A stretch of DNA of 64,000 nt. Origin: Anaeromyces robustus. Taxonomy: Eukaryota; Neocallimastigomycota; Neocallimastigomycetes; Neocallimastigales; Neocallimastigaceae. Positions 1 to 16,919 of this stretch are shown here, in pieces. The notes under the pieces were generated by a model. That model made no database searches and had not been told where the DNA came from. It saw nothing but the letters and a program-made list of their open reading frames with translations. The translations under genes and the position numbers were made by a program. Position 1 is the first letter of the stretch. Each line of letters opens with the position of its first letter. The DNA lies in contig MCFG01000128.1 of assembly GCA_002104895.1 (NCBI GenBank), forward strand, positions 86,001-150,000, written 5' to 3'.

Positions 1-288
<288 letters not shown>

Positions 289-318
289 CATTATTATTAT
301 TATTATTATAAAACTTAC

Positions 319-1189
319 TTAGTTCTCCTGAAGAAGCAGAATCAATTGTTCCAAGTATATTTAATAATGTTGTTTTACCTCCACCTGATGGACCTCTTAA
401 TATAACAAATTCTCCTTTTCTTATTGGATAAAATGGAGAATCAGGGGATAAATTGATATTTTTTAAAGCTCTAACAATTTCATCACTTCCTGGTATTTTA
501 TAATCTTATATAATAAAATATGTTTTTTGATATATGTATATAGTAATATAATAAAAGAATAAAAATATTAATTTATAGTTACGTTAATACTGAAAAAAAT
601 ATAGTATTTCATATATTTTTTATTGATTATAATTATCATTTTAATATTATTATTAGTATTGAATGTATATATATATATATATTTGTCAAAATTTATTCCA
701 TATTATTAATTTTTGGATACTATTGAATTTATTTAAATATTAATAAAATATATTTTTAACAATCTTGATATATTTTTAAATATTATTGAAATTAAAATAT
801 TTATAATTTTTGTTTTAATTATTGGCTTATAAAACATTATTAAGAAAACTTTAACATATTGATTTTGTTAAATATCTTTCTTTTTTATATTAATATAATA
901 TTACTATTCTTTTTTTTTTTTATTTTCATATTATTTTTATATTCCAATTTTTTTCTTTTTTATCATTTGTTTTAAAAATTATATATTCACTATAGGTTTT
1001 AGCTGTAACTTTTGATATAATTATATATATAGAAATATATTGATTATTTTCGTACATTTATTTAAATTCTTTATTGTTAGAATAGTTTCACCCAAAGGTT
1101 TCTGTAGTGTGGGGGCATTTTCAATCCAAGTATTTTCTTCTTCAAGGATTGAACATTCATCCATCACTTTAGGCTGTCTTTTAAATAGT
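319..1189 (-). CDS. ABC transporter ATP-binding protein, N-terminal exons (partial)
   Basis: Two exons on the minus strand can be read: 1189-1056 and 503-319. They join in phase across a 552-nt intron and give a stretch running from [20 protein letters not shown] to a Walker A motif GPSGGGKTT followed by [16 protein letters not shown]. This is the start of an ABC-type nucleotide-binding domain resembling the LolD/MacB-like group. The frame stays open through both exons; exon 2 ends at a GTAAGT donor and the rest of the gene lies beyond position 1. The sequence upstream of the first exon reads [13 protein letters not shown] and has no clear initiator ATG, so a further 5' exon is likely but not located. 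The Walker B, signature and any membrane domains are outside the window. Substrate is unknown. Confidence 0.75.
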
Positions 1190-2943
1190 CTAAAAATTTT
1201 GGTAATATTTTTTAAAAGAATAAATTATAAAAAAGAAAAAAAAGAAAAAGATAAAGTAAAATATAATAGAGGGGAAAAAAGGTATATTTTTAAATAATAA
1301 AAACTAAAATATAAAATAACAAAAAAGTAATAACTATTTTTTTTTATTTATTTTTCAGTTTTTTTTATCTATTCTAAATTTTTATATATTATGGTATCAT
1401 TAGAAGGGTAAATAAAAATACTTTTTTTTTTTTTTTTAATTTATTAGAATTAAATATTAAGTAGCTTTATATTTTATATAAGCATATTATTCATTATTTA
1501 ATTGTTTTTTTTCTATTATGAAAAATAACATATATTCTTCATATATTTTTCATTTAACTTATTTATTCTAGTAATTTTTTTTCATTTTATTATTTCTATT
1601 ACTATATATTATTTAATACATTTATTTTAAATAAGTGATATAATAAATAATAAAAATTTATATGTCATATATTATAAAAAAAAATAGAAAGAAATAAAGA
1701 AAAGAAAATAAAAAAATATATATTTATTTATTTAAATATGTTTAAAAACCATACATTTTTAATAGAGATATATAATTAACCTTTTTTTCTATTATATTAT
1801 TATTTCTTTTTTTTTTTTTTAAGGAAAAAGAATGCGGTTTTGAAGATTTTAAATTTATAATAATTTTTTTTTAAAAAAAAATTATATTAAATGTTGCTGC
1901 AATAAAAAAAGATTATAAAAATAATAAAAAAAAAAATAAATTTTAAAACTATATAATAATAATCATAATCATAATCATAATAATAATAATAATATAACAA
2001 CTGTTAATTTTATTAATATTTATTTTTAACTATAATAATAATATATATTGTAACTATTAACAACTATCTAAAAATTATTATTCATTTGTTATTTAATTTA
2101 TTATTTTATATATAAAAATAAATTATTTCAAAAAAAAAAAAAGTAAAAAACTTTTTAATTAAAATTGAAAATAAATTAATTTTTCATTATATAAAGTTTA
2201 AATTTAATATTTAAATATTTTTTATTATTCAAAAAAAAAAAAAAAAAAAAAAATAATTAATTATATTTGAAATGAATTTTTTTTTATTAAATCATTAAAA
2301 AATATGACTGAATAAAACAAAAAAAAAAACAGTATAAAATAAATAGTATAATTACAAAATTGAAAAAAAAAAATTTTTTTTTTACTTCATATATATCTTT
2401 TTCTATATTATTCTACTATTCTATTATTCTATTATTCAACTATTCTATAATTCTATAATTCTATAATTCTATTATTCTATTATTTAATTAATATATAAAA
2501 AAGTATAAATACATTTATCATTAATGTTGGTTATTTAAAAAAACATACTATCGTAATTGATTTGATTATTCAAAGAAAAAAAAAAATCATTATCAATATT
2601 AATTTGATTATTTAAAAAAATATTATCAATATTAATTTGATTATTTAAAAAAATATTATCAATATTGTTTTGATTATTTAAAATATAAATTATCATTATT
2701 GATTTGATTATTTAAAAAAAAAAAACTATCAAATTTAATTAAGTTATTTTATTTTAATTATTGATTTGATTATTTGAAAAAAATAGCACTAATTGTTTCG
2801 ATTATTTAAAAAACATATCATCAATATCAATTTGATTATTTTTTTTATGATTAATTTTTGGAAGATGTTTTTTACCTATTTTAAAATATATAATATATTA
2901 TTAAATAATAATTATTATTTATTATATATTTAATTTATATATA
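1190..2943. other. A/T-rich intergenic region
   Basis: No open frame that looks coding. Holds long A and T runs, a TTCTA-type pentanucleotide-like stretch (about 2407-2485) and a degenerate tandem array (about 2520-2850) listed separately. A missing first exon of the ABC-transporter gene may sit in the right-to-left upstream part, but I could not identify it. Confidence 0.6.
2520..2850. repeat. Degenerate tandem repeat, unit about 33 bp
   Basis: The core TTTGATTATTTAAAAAAA recurs about nine times with variable spacers that usually contain ATCAATATTA or a variant. Copies in the middle (about 2600-2690) are almost identical, those at the edges are diverged. It lies 3' of the FAM227-like gene. 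Confidence 0.8.
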
Positions 2944-5900
2944 TTAAAAAAAAATACCATTTGTATATTTATTGTTATATAATCCTTCACATAACATATC
3001 GCATAATTCTTTAACCTGTTGTGGTTTTGTTAGTAATTTTTGTGTCATCTTATTAAATTTCTTCATATAAAATATAGTTTCTTGATTACCACGATTCTTT
3101 TCTTTAATAATTTCTTCTTTATTTTTCAAATAATTTTTTAGATTTTTGTTTGTTCGTTTTATTGAATTTTCAATTACTTGTTGATATGATTCTTTGCTGG
3201 GAGTAATATCATCAATAAAAAAAAATAATAACAAATTAAATATAATAATTTAAATAAAAAAGAAAAAAGAATTAAGAATAAAAAAATACATGAAAATATT
3301 ATTAAGTAAATAATAATAATTAATATATGTGTATTGTAAAAGGATATTCTTTAGGAATTCTCGTAACTTCATAACTTTGAACAAAATAGGGTAATTTACT
3401 ACTGTCATAGCCAATATTTTTAATATAATGTGAAATAATTGGACTATTATTATTTATATTTTTTTGAATTCTTTGAGTTTTTAAATCAGTAGTGTATAAT
3501 GAAGATAAATGATTCTTTATATTAAAAAAAATATTTTTAAATTTAGTAATTTTTGTTTCTATTCCTTTATTTCTATCTATCTTAATATATTATTTTTTTT
3601 TTATCTTTTTTTTATTCTTGTATTAAAACTAAGTATTATTTATAAATATATTAAAGAAGAAACATACTATTCCTGATTTATTTCGAGGTCTTTTAAATGT
3701 ATCATCCATATCATTATTTATTAAAGATTTATCTACTTGATACATAACATCATAGTTATCTTCTTAAATATTTTAAATATAAACATTGAATTATTTAATA
3801 CAATGAAATTCTTAAAAAATTTTTATTTTTTAAACAAATTAAATATTTACCTTTTTTTTTACTTTTATTTAGTTTTTTATTCTTTTTTATTTTATATTCA
3901 GAATCATTATCTGAAATAAGATATTTTGCATGTGCTGATCTCCAATTAATCCATACTTCTTCAAATGGTTTATTTCCTATCAATATAACATATAAATATT
4001 AATATTTAATATTTAAAAAAATTAATATTATCATAATAGTTGATAATTATCATATTTATTTAGAATAAAAATTTTTTTTATATATTACTTACCGACAAAC
4101 CATGTATATATTAAATCACAATCTCTTTTTTTAAATTCTTCATTCTCAAAAGAATTTTTAGAATTTGGAAAGCATTCACAATAAATTAAAAAATTAATAT
4201 GTGACAAAATCAAGGGATAACTCTAAAAGACATTAGTATATAAATATATATTATTAAAAAAAAAAAAAAACTATTTAGTCATATTGATTATTATATTTAT
4301 AAAAATATTCATTTATCTCTACAATGGTTATTACCACCAAAAATTCATTTTTATCTGTATCATTTAATTTCCCTATAAAATTTACATAGTTGAATGATAA
4401 ACGAGAAAACATTGAATCATACTCTTTCCTATAATAATTCTTTAAATATATATTTTCAATAGTAATAATAAATGAAGTGTTTAAATAATTAATATAATAA
4501 TAAAATATAAAAGTATTTAATTTTGAGTTACCTTATACCAAGTTATAAATGTTAACCAAAAAATATCACATATAATGTCGAGATTTTCTTTAGATGTTAA
4601 ATATATTTTCCATCTTCGTTGATATTTCATCTATATGATAACAATTATAACAATTATATATATATATATATATAATAAATTATATTTGTATAAAAATATA
4701 TAAAAACGATAACTTTTATGATAAAATTAATAATTTTTATACTTTAAAATTAACCAATATGTTATTTATAATTTCTACAGGTGATACACCATTTGGTAAT
4801 CCTGTTATAGTAGTAGCATTATAACCTGGGAATTTACAAAACTAATATCAAAAAAAAATTTTTTATATTATAAAATTTTGATATTTTAATATTTTAATAT
4901 AATAACTATTACATAAATAATACACATTTATATATATAAGTAGATTAACATTAGAATATATTTTTTTATTCAATACCTCAATGTTTTTTAATTCATATAT
5001 TCTTTTTAACCTTATTAAACTATCTTTTGAATTTACATTCTTTAATACTTTTTCTTTTTTCGATGATTTTTTTGTTGTAGCTTTTATATTAAAAAAAAAA
5101 AAAAGAATATATTATATACATTAATATCGAAAAAATGAAACTAAGGTAATAAAAAAAAAAGTATTTTATTACTATACATTTTATGTTATCTAAATTAGTA
5201 TTTGAATAACGACTTATTATTTCATCATTTGTAACAATGAAATTATTATTAATATCATCAATTTTTAAATTTTTTGCTAAACCAGAAATATACTGATCTA
5301 ATTTTTTTAGATCTTTAAAACCTATTTCTATATATGTATATATAGTTAATAGTATAACATATTTTTTTAAAGTAATTTATAATTTTTTAAGAAAAGGAAA
5401 AAAAAAGAAATAGATATTTAATTATAAATATATTTTAATTTTCATTATAAGTATTAATTTTATATATATGTATAAGAAAAATAATTTGAATTTAATAATA
5501 TGTACCATCATCATTTATTTCAATATCTTTATACATGTCTGATGAATCAGGTAAATCATGCAATAATTCATCAATTTCATTAAAAACTGGTTGATCATCA
5601 CAATTATCTCTTCCATTAGGATCATTAATATCCATTATACCTTTTCCATGATTTATAATTGGTAAATTTGATGGATCAGGAATAGTACACTGACATTGAT
5701 TACTGAATGGATATGGTTTATTATTTTTATTTTTATTGGTATTATTAATACTATTATGATAAAGATTATTTAAACCATTAGAAGTAGTAATAGCTGTTTG
5801 TAATACTGCTAATGTTAAATTAGGTATAGCCATATTTAAATTTAATTCTTGAATTAATTTTGGATCATTGTAAGCTTCTCGAAGTTCCATTTCAATAAAA

Positions 5901-6181
5901 CCCAAAGATTCAACAGATGAACATTTTTTCATACTTTCCAATTTTTTATCATTATTTATATCATTGGTATTTCCATTAATATTATCATTAGAGCCGTCTT
6001 CGTCATCCGATATATTATTAATGTTGTTTTTATTTATTATATTACTTCCATTACTATTCATGTAATGTCTTCTCATTAAATAATGTTCATTTGATTTTTT
6101 TTTTTTTTTTATTTGTGACGTCGATGAATTTCTATTAAGTGAACTATTATTAATTGTTGACATATTTATAGAAGTGTCCAT
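2944..6181 (-). CDS. FAM227-like protein (candidate flagellar protein), multi-exon
   Basis: The start is the ATG at 6181, opening a 676-nt Asn/Ser-rich first exon (6181-5506). At least nine smaller exons follow down to about 3320. Spliced in phase they contain DIICDIFWLTFITWYK, FSRLSFNYVNFIG, ILSHINFLIYCECFPNSKNS, FKKRDCDLIYTWFVG and EVWINWRSAHAKYL. This order (FWW-like block, R.S.NYV block, P..L.......CECFP block, W..G block) matches the FAM227 family (FAM227A/B), which is conserved in ciliated eukaryotes; the function is inferred only. Clear joints: 5506/5327, 5178 to the AG before CTACAACAAAAAAATC, and 4980s to 4840s. The 3' end is uncertain: exon 3580-3330 can run to a stop at 3320, or splice (donor GTTACG) into the charged helical segment at about 3203-2944, which I favour. 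Confidence 0.62.
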
Positions 6182-7645
<1,464 letters not shown>

Positions 7646-8823
7646 TCAATACTCCATTCTTTATTATATTAAATATTTTTATTAAAAAAAAAAATGAAAA
7701 ATAAAAGTTAATAATGTAAATTATATTATCATTATTATAAAATATTTATTTATAATAAATTATATATAAAAAATAAAAATAAATTGTTTTATTAATAAGT
7801 ATTTAAATACGTACGGTGCTAAAACAATTTCTTTTGAATTAGATACTAAATGATAAATCCTAAATATTATACATGTTATAAAAAAAATTCCAAAAAAGGT
7901 TATTGTCAAAATTTTGATATTATTATTGAAAAATGTACTTGCTTTTTCAAAAAAAGTTTTTTTTGAATCTTTTGATACACAAATTCTATAGTTACTATCG
8001 CATATATTACTTAGGCATTCATTATTTTTTTCACAAATTTCCTGATTCATTAATAAACATCTAATAGAGTGATTACCATTTTCATTAAATGCCAGAGTAC
8101 ATACATAAGCTTGATTATTTGTATCTACTTCACATATTTTGTTTTCATTGCAAATATTGGAAAAACAATTTGAATTATTTTCACAAGTTTCTCCTCGTAT
8201 TATCTGATTATAACAACTTTCATATATACCATAGTCATCTTTATTATTTGTATCGGTATAAAGATATTCTTCAACTGTATTATCATTATCTATAAAAAGA
8301 GGTTTAATATTTTCATCATTAACTTCAGAACTTAAATATTTTGAGTTACATGAATTCATAAAAAGTTCGAGAATATCATATGATTCAGTTTTATAATATG
8401 GCCAACGATATTCATATTCTTTTTCAAATTCACCTAAAGATAATTTCAAACAATTGCCTTTCTTATGACAAAACATATATACATTACAAATACCTATTTT
8501 TTCATTCGAAACATTTAGAAAATAACAGCCATTACTATACTCAGGGCAATCTTTGTCACTTTTACAGTCTTTTCTTTTTTATTATTGTTAATTATTATGT
8601 ATTTTATGTAAGATTATAATTATATAAAAATAAAATATAAAAAATTTATTAAATTATTAATATATTATCTTTAATATTTTATATATAAATTTATTAACAT
8701 TTACATTTCAAGGCTTTCAAAGAATGACATAGTGTAATTTGTTTTTGAAAGACCTCTTTCACAATATACATTTTTTATTACTGTAAGTAATGTTATTATT
8801 AAAAAATATAACTCATTTTGCAT
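7646..8823 (-). CDS. Cys-rich single-pass membrane protein with signal peptide
   Basis: Three exons on the minus strand: 8823-8705, 8573-7815 and a tentative 13-nt last exon 7658-7646 (adds MEY, then stop). They total 891 nt (296 aa), in phase. Residues 1-21 (MQNELYFLIITLLTVIKNVY then C) look like a signal peptide. The ectodomain has repeated Cys spacings such as C-x5-C-x3-C-x5-C (CENNSNCFSNICNENKIC and CEKNNECLSNICDSNYRIC), so two copies of a small disulfide module. A hydrophobic helix near the C-terminus (ILTITFFGIFFITCIIF) would anchor it, leaving a short cytoplasmic tail. I do not recognise a named family; similar secreted Cys-rich anchored proteins are common in zoosporic fungi. The last exon is the least certain part. 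Confidence 0.7.
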
Positions 8824-9456
8824 TTTGCACATTCATTCTATAAATGTAATGTTTTGGTTAATAATATAACATTGTGAAGAAAATGTAATTATTATTTGTA
8901 TTATATTATATATATATTCCTTTTTTTTTTTTTTTTTTTTTTTTTTCTTGTGTATTATTCTCCTTTTTAATTATAATTAATACTTTAATTTCATCTGAAA
9001 TTTGATTTTGATTTTAATTTCCAATTTTTTTTTTTTTGACAATAATAACTTTGAAAATGCTTTTATTTATTTTTGTGTTTTATTTTAATATATTGTTTGT
9101 ATATATTATTAATTATTTAACATATTTTTTTTTTACATTTAAAAATATTCAAGGTTTTATATTTAAGGAATTTAAAAAAAAAAGAGGAATATTTTTAGAT
9201 TATTCAAAATTCATTTAATATATTTCTAATTATAAGATTATATATATATAATTATATATTTACCAATTAATTTATTAGTTATAAAAATTATTATTTGTTA
9301 TTAATTAATATATATTTTTATTAACAAATAAAATTGTTAAAATTTATTTATTTGTTTAAAGAATTTAATATTAAATATAAATATATAAATACATAAATAG
9401 TTAAATAAATAAATAAATAAGTAAATAGATGATTAATTAATAATAAAATAATCAAA

Positions 9457-9497
<41 letters not shown>

Positions 9498-9588
9498 AAA
9501 TAATTAAATATATAGATAAATAAATAGATAAATAAACAATTAATTAGACAAACAAAAAATAAATAAATAAATATAAATAAATAAATAA

Positions 9589-9648
<60 letters not shown>

Positions 9649-10434
9649 AAATAAATAATAAATGAATAAATAAATATAACATAAATAATTCAAAAAAAAA
9701 AAAATAAATAAATAAATAAAAAAAAAAAAAAATAAAATAAAAAATAAAAATAAAAAATAAAGAACATTTAGTATTATTTTAATATAAATTAAAAGGTATA
9801 TTCTTAGTAAATATTTTATTTTAATTATTTAGTTATAATAAAATATTATTACTAGAAAAGATGTATTAGATTAATAAATGAATGAATAATTAAGAATTAT
9901 AAAGAGGATAATATTTATAACTAAATAAAATATGTGCTATGTACGTACATTAATTTAATGTAATAAATAAATAAATAAATATTAAATAAATAATTGAATA
10001 ATATATATGCATTTGTGTATTATTATTAATTATTATTCTATTATTTTGTTATACTATTTTTTCTTTTTTTCTTTTTTTCTTTTTTTCTTTTTTTGGGGAG
10101 GAATATTAATTTTATATCTTTGAAGAATTACAAAAAAGGTAAAAATAACATGATAATTAATTAACAATGTGATGTAAATAATGAATATGAATATTTATAA
10201 AAAAAAAATATTTACTATACTTTGGAGAATAATCAAGACAAAAAGGAAAAAAAAAATCAATGTATAAACTTTTATCTATATAATTGTACTAATGAATGGT
10301 AAAAGAGTATAAATTTTTTTTATAATATTTACAAAATTTTTTTTTTTTTTTTTTTTTTCGATTTTTTTCTTTGTGAAATGAATTGCATGGTTCAGAGAAT
10401 GATAAGTATATATAATAAATAATATGTTTATATT
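8824..10434. other. Intergenic region, A/T and AAAT-like repeats
   Basis: Only low-complexity sequence is visible: poly-T (8919-8946), an imperfect AAAT array (about 9400-9760), and TTTTTTC units (about 10057-10095). A short open frame at 9036-9218 is not convincing (see rejected items). Confidence 0.6.
9400..9760. repeat. Imperfect (AAAT)n array
   Basis: Tandem AAAT units with scattered substitutions, small deletions and inserted TAA or AAAAAA blocks; older and more decayed than the pure AAAT array at 6833-7028. Confidence 0.85.
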
Positions 10435-10573
10435 CTATGCTATTGTTCCATATGGGAAACTACGTCTTTTCATAAGATCAACTTCATATTCTAATATATT
10501 ATTTTCAAGACCTAAAAAATATTTATTTTAAATTATATATATTATTTACTTATTTATTATTTATTATTTATTA

Positions 10574-10610
<37 letters not shown>

Positions 10611-12589
10611 ATTGTTTTGAAACAATAACAATAAAATTAACTTACCAACAAATATTGATTTACTATCAGGTGTGAAAGAAATACCAGAAATATGTTGATC
10701 AACACCTTGTGGTGATACGCGAACAGTCTGTATTTGATTATAAGTTCTTGCATCAACAATATTTACATAAGATACATGCTATAAAGTAATATAAAGTAAT
10801 AATAATAATAATAATAAACATATATATTAAAATACATTATTTTTCATATTTTTCATATTATTATTATAATATTATAATTATCAAATTTTCTTTTTATTAA
10901 AGAAATAATTTCTACATACTTCGCTGAACATTAAAAGATCAACGACACCAGATGGTGAATATTTTGCACATCTACATGCTCCTTTTACTTGAGTATACTG
11001 ATGAAAAAAAAAAAAAAAAAATTAAATAAATAAATAATGATAATTAAATAAATTAATATCATAAATTTTCATTATTATATTAATTTATTATATTAATAAT
11101 AAGTTTATTTAATAATATATTCTATAATATTTAAGTTATTTATAAATTAAATCATTAATAGTATAATTACTTGTGTTGATGTGATTTTGGCTAATTTCTC
11201 ACTACTTCTTACATCCCATACACTAACAACACCGTCTTGACTTGCGACAGCAAAATTTTCTGAATACTGATTCCAAGTACATGAAAAGCCAGCATCATTT
11301 GAAGCTATAAAGTAAATACAAATTTATTAACAATAAAAATTAATAAAAATATAAACAAATTGATATATATAACTACGGAAACAATATTATATATATGAAC
11401 GTTATTAATAGATTTACCTTTTAATGTAGATATTTTTTTATAAGTTCCATTATTTGATATATCATAAAGAAAAACTTGATTTGAGTCACCGACAGCTACC
11501 ATTTTCCTTCCATCTGGACTTACAGAAGCTTATTATATAAATAGTAATAATTTTTTTTTTTTTTTAAAAAAAATTTTTTTTATTAATAATTATAATACAT
11601 GTCTTTAATTTTACTTTTATATCTTATTAATTTCATAATTATTACCATAATTAACAGCTGTTGGTAAAGAGATAAATTCTACTCTCTGTAATCCTGGTAA
11701 TGTATAAATTTTTATAGTTTCGTCATTATTACAAATATATAAACGTGCACCATAAGGATGATTTGATATACATAATGCATTATTAATTGATCCACCAACA
11801 ACAGTTTGAGCATACCATCGTCCATTAAGTTGTTTAACCATTAATTGACTTCTTTGTCCTCCAACAGCAAGAAATCCATTTCTTAATTAGATTATTATAA
11901 AATATTATCATTAAAATAAAAAATAATTGTAAATATTTTATATAAGAGCAATATAAGGAAAATATTTAAAAAAAAATATATTAATATAATTTATTTTTTC
12001 TAAAAAAAATTTTAATATATACGAGCATGTTATGGATGTAGGTGAAAAGTTAAGATCTTTTAAAATAGGTGACGCCTAAAAAATAAATATTTATATTATT
12101 TTAATATTTTATTATAATCTTATATAATAATATTATTATAATAGAAATGTTTATTTTGTCTGATTATTTACTTTTTTTTTTTCAGTATTATATAAAATAA
12201 CATTATTTTGATTTACGCAGATAAATTCTTTTCTATTACAAGGACTCACTAATAAATCTCTTAATTGCCTTTTAAAATATAAAGATATATGTAACAGAAT
12301 TAATATGTTAGATAATTTAGATAAAAAAGCAAATAAATTCAATTTAAATCTTATTTCAATAATTTTTTATACCAGTGTTGGATAGTTGAACGTTGATTGT
12401 GACGTTTTGGAAATGATTTCAAAAATTCTACTTCTTCACTATAAATTATTACAATAATATTATAAAAAATATATTATTAATATTACAAAAAATAAACTTA
12501 AATAAAAAAAAAAAAGGTTTTTCTTTTTTTTTTTTTTTTTTTAATATATGCTATTTAATTTACCGATTGTTATTTGTAATTTTTATCAT
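10435..12589 (-). CDS. WD40 beta-propeller protein, DUF2415-like C-terminus
   Basis: Ten exons on the minus strand: 12589-12564, 12438-12373, 12268-12172, 12075-12023, 11881-11646, 11528-11418, 11304-11171, 10997-10920, 10778-10646, 10511-10435. All junctions keep phase; the product is 336 aa. Repeat blades are visible from SPCNRKEFICVNQNNVILYN onward, then VSPDGRKMVAVGDSNQVFLYD, then NFAVASQDGVVSVWDVRSSE, a typical WD blade ending in VWD. The C-terminal part (GVVDLLMFSEHVSYVNIVDA, then GISFTPDSKSIFVGLENNIL) resembles the short DUF2415 region of fungal and plant WD proteins of unknown function. Likely a scaffold; partner and pathway cannot be told. The first exon is only 26 nt and ends in an Asn triplet before the GTAAAT donor. 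Confidence 0.82.
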
Positions 12590-15138
<2,549 letters not shown>

Positions 15139-16876
15139 ATGGTAAGTTGAAAAAAAAAAAAAAACAGAATAATATTCATTTATTATATTGATATTATTTT
15201 ATAAAAATTTTATATTTTAAATTATTTTATAAAAATAATTTAATTTAATAACGCTTAAATTCCATTTTTCCATTTTTTAGGATATAGACAATGATGTACC
15301 AATAGATAATATAGGTATATTTATGAAAAAAAATAAATGAAATTTAAATTTATTGAAAATCTAAATTTATTGATAAATCTAAATTTACTGATAAATCTTA
15401 TTAATATACTTTACTATATTTTGTTGATATATGTATTTAAAGAAGGTCATTTTGAAGTAAATTCTGAAAAAAAATCAAATTCATCAGCAAATGTTTCTGA
15501 ATATGAAAAATATAATAATTTATTACAAGAATGGAGTGAAATACTTGGAATTGATACTTCAAAAATTTTTGAAAAAACTGTGAGAAATATAATTGTTGAT
15601 AAATTTGATATTAAATCGGATGAATCTTTACTATCATCACCAGATTTGATAAAATTACCATATTGGAGAAATATAATATATGAATTAGAAGAAAAGATGC
15701 AGAATACACCAAAATTACAATCTGTTATAAAAGTATAATATTAATTTTTTTATTCATATATGCAAACAAAATATTTAATAAATTTGTATTAAAATATTTA
15801 AATTTATTGATGTAAAGTTAATAATTGAATCAGGATATGAAAATGAACTTGCTCAATCTTTATCTTCTGGACAATATAAAGAATCTTTTAGTAATTCATT
15901 GGTTGATTGTATAATAAATTTAAGTAATATAAATGAAGAATTACTACCAAAACATCTTCATTCTTTTTTGGTAATAATTGTTAAATATAGATATTTATAA
16001 AAAAAATTTATTTTATTTTATTTTATTTTATTTTATTTTATTTTATATTATTTTATTTTATTTTCTTTTATTTTATATTATTTTATTTTAAATTTATAAA
16101 TTTTAATTTTTTTTGTTATATTTTATATATATATAATATTTTGTTTTAATATATTATAAATATTATAAATATTTTTAGGAATTATGTTCTCAAAATGTTG
16201 TTAATTATATATATTCTCAAATGTTCCTTTTCAGATTAATAAATGACCGAACAATTGAAGAAAAAAATAAATATTTAATAAGATATTTATCATTAAAATT
16301 AGATGAACATATTGATAAAATTGACCCATCAATAAAGTAATTTTTCCCAAAATAATTAAAGAAATTTGTTTTATGTATATATATTATAAATTTTTTTGTT
16401 AATTTTATTTTTTATATAAACAGATATAGTAATATATTTAGTGAAGCATTAATAAGTTCTATTCAAAAAATGAATCCAGACTTTATTGTATCAATAAGAA
16501 ATATGAGATCAGAACAAGATGTAGTATCATTAGATATCACAAGAGTATGTATAATTATTTATAGGTGGAATAAAATATATCAAAAATAATAAATTATAAT
16601 TAATGATAAATGTATATATTTAAATAGAGCCATTAATTAATATATGCAAATGCAGAACTTCTTTATTAAAATTAATATTTTATTATTTTTTATGATATTA
16701 AGGTTTATAATTATTATAAGAATCAAAGGGATAACCCAAGTATAGAATTTTTAAGACATCCAAATATTTATAGTAAGAAAAAATTTAATATAATTATCTA
16801 TATATTAAAATAAATATAAATAATTATTTATTCAATATTAATAAAAATTATATTTTAATTTATATGTCTCCTTTTT

Positions 16877-16919
<43 letters not shown>

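Noticed and set aside
9036-9218. Hydrophobic 60-codon frame
   Set aside because: Low-complexity, all Phe/Ile/Leu/Tyr, no neighbouring exon that extends it, typical of chance in A/T-rich sequence.
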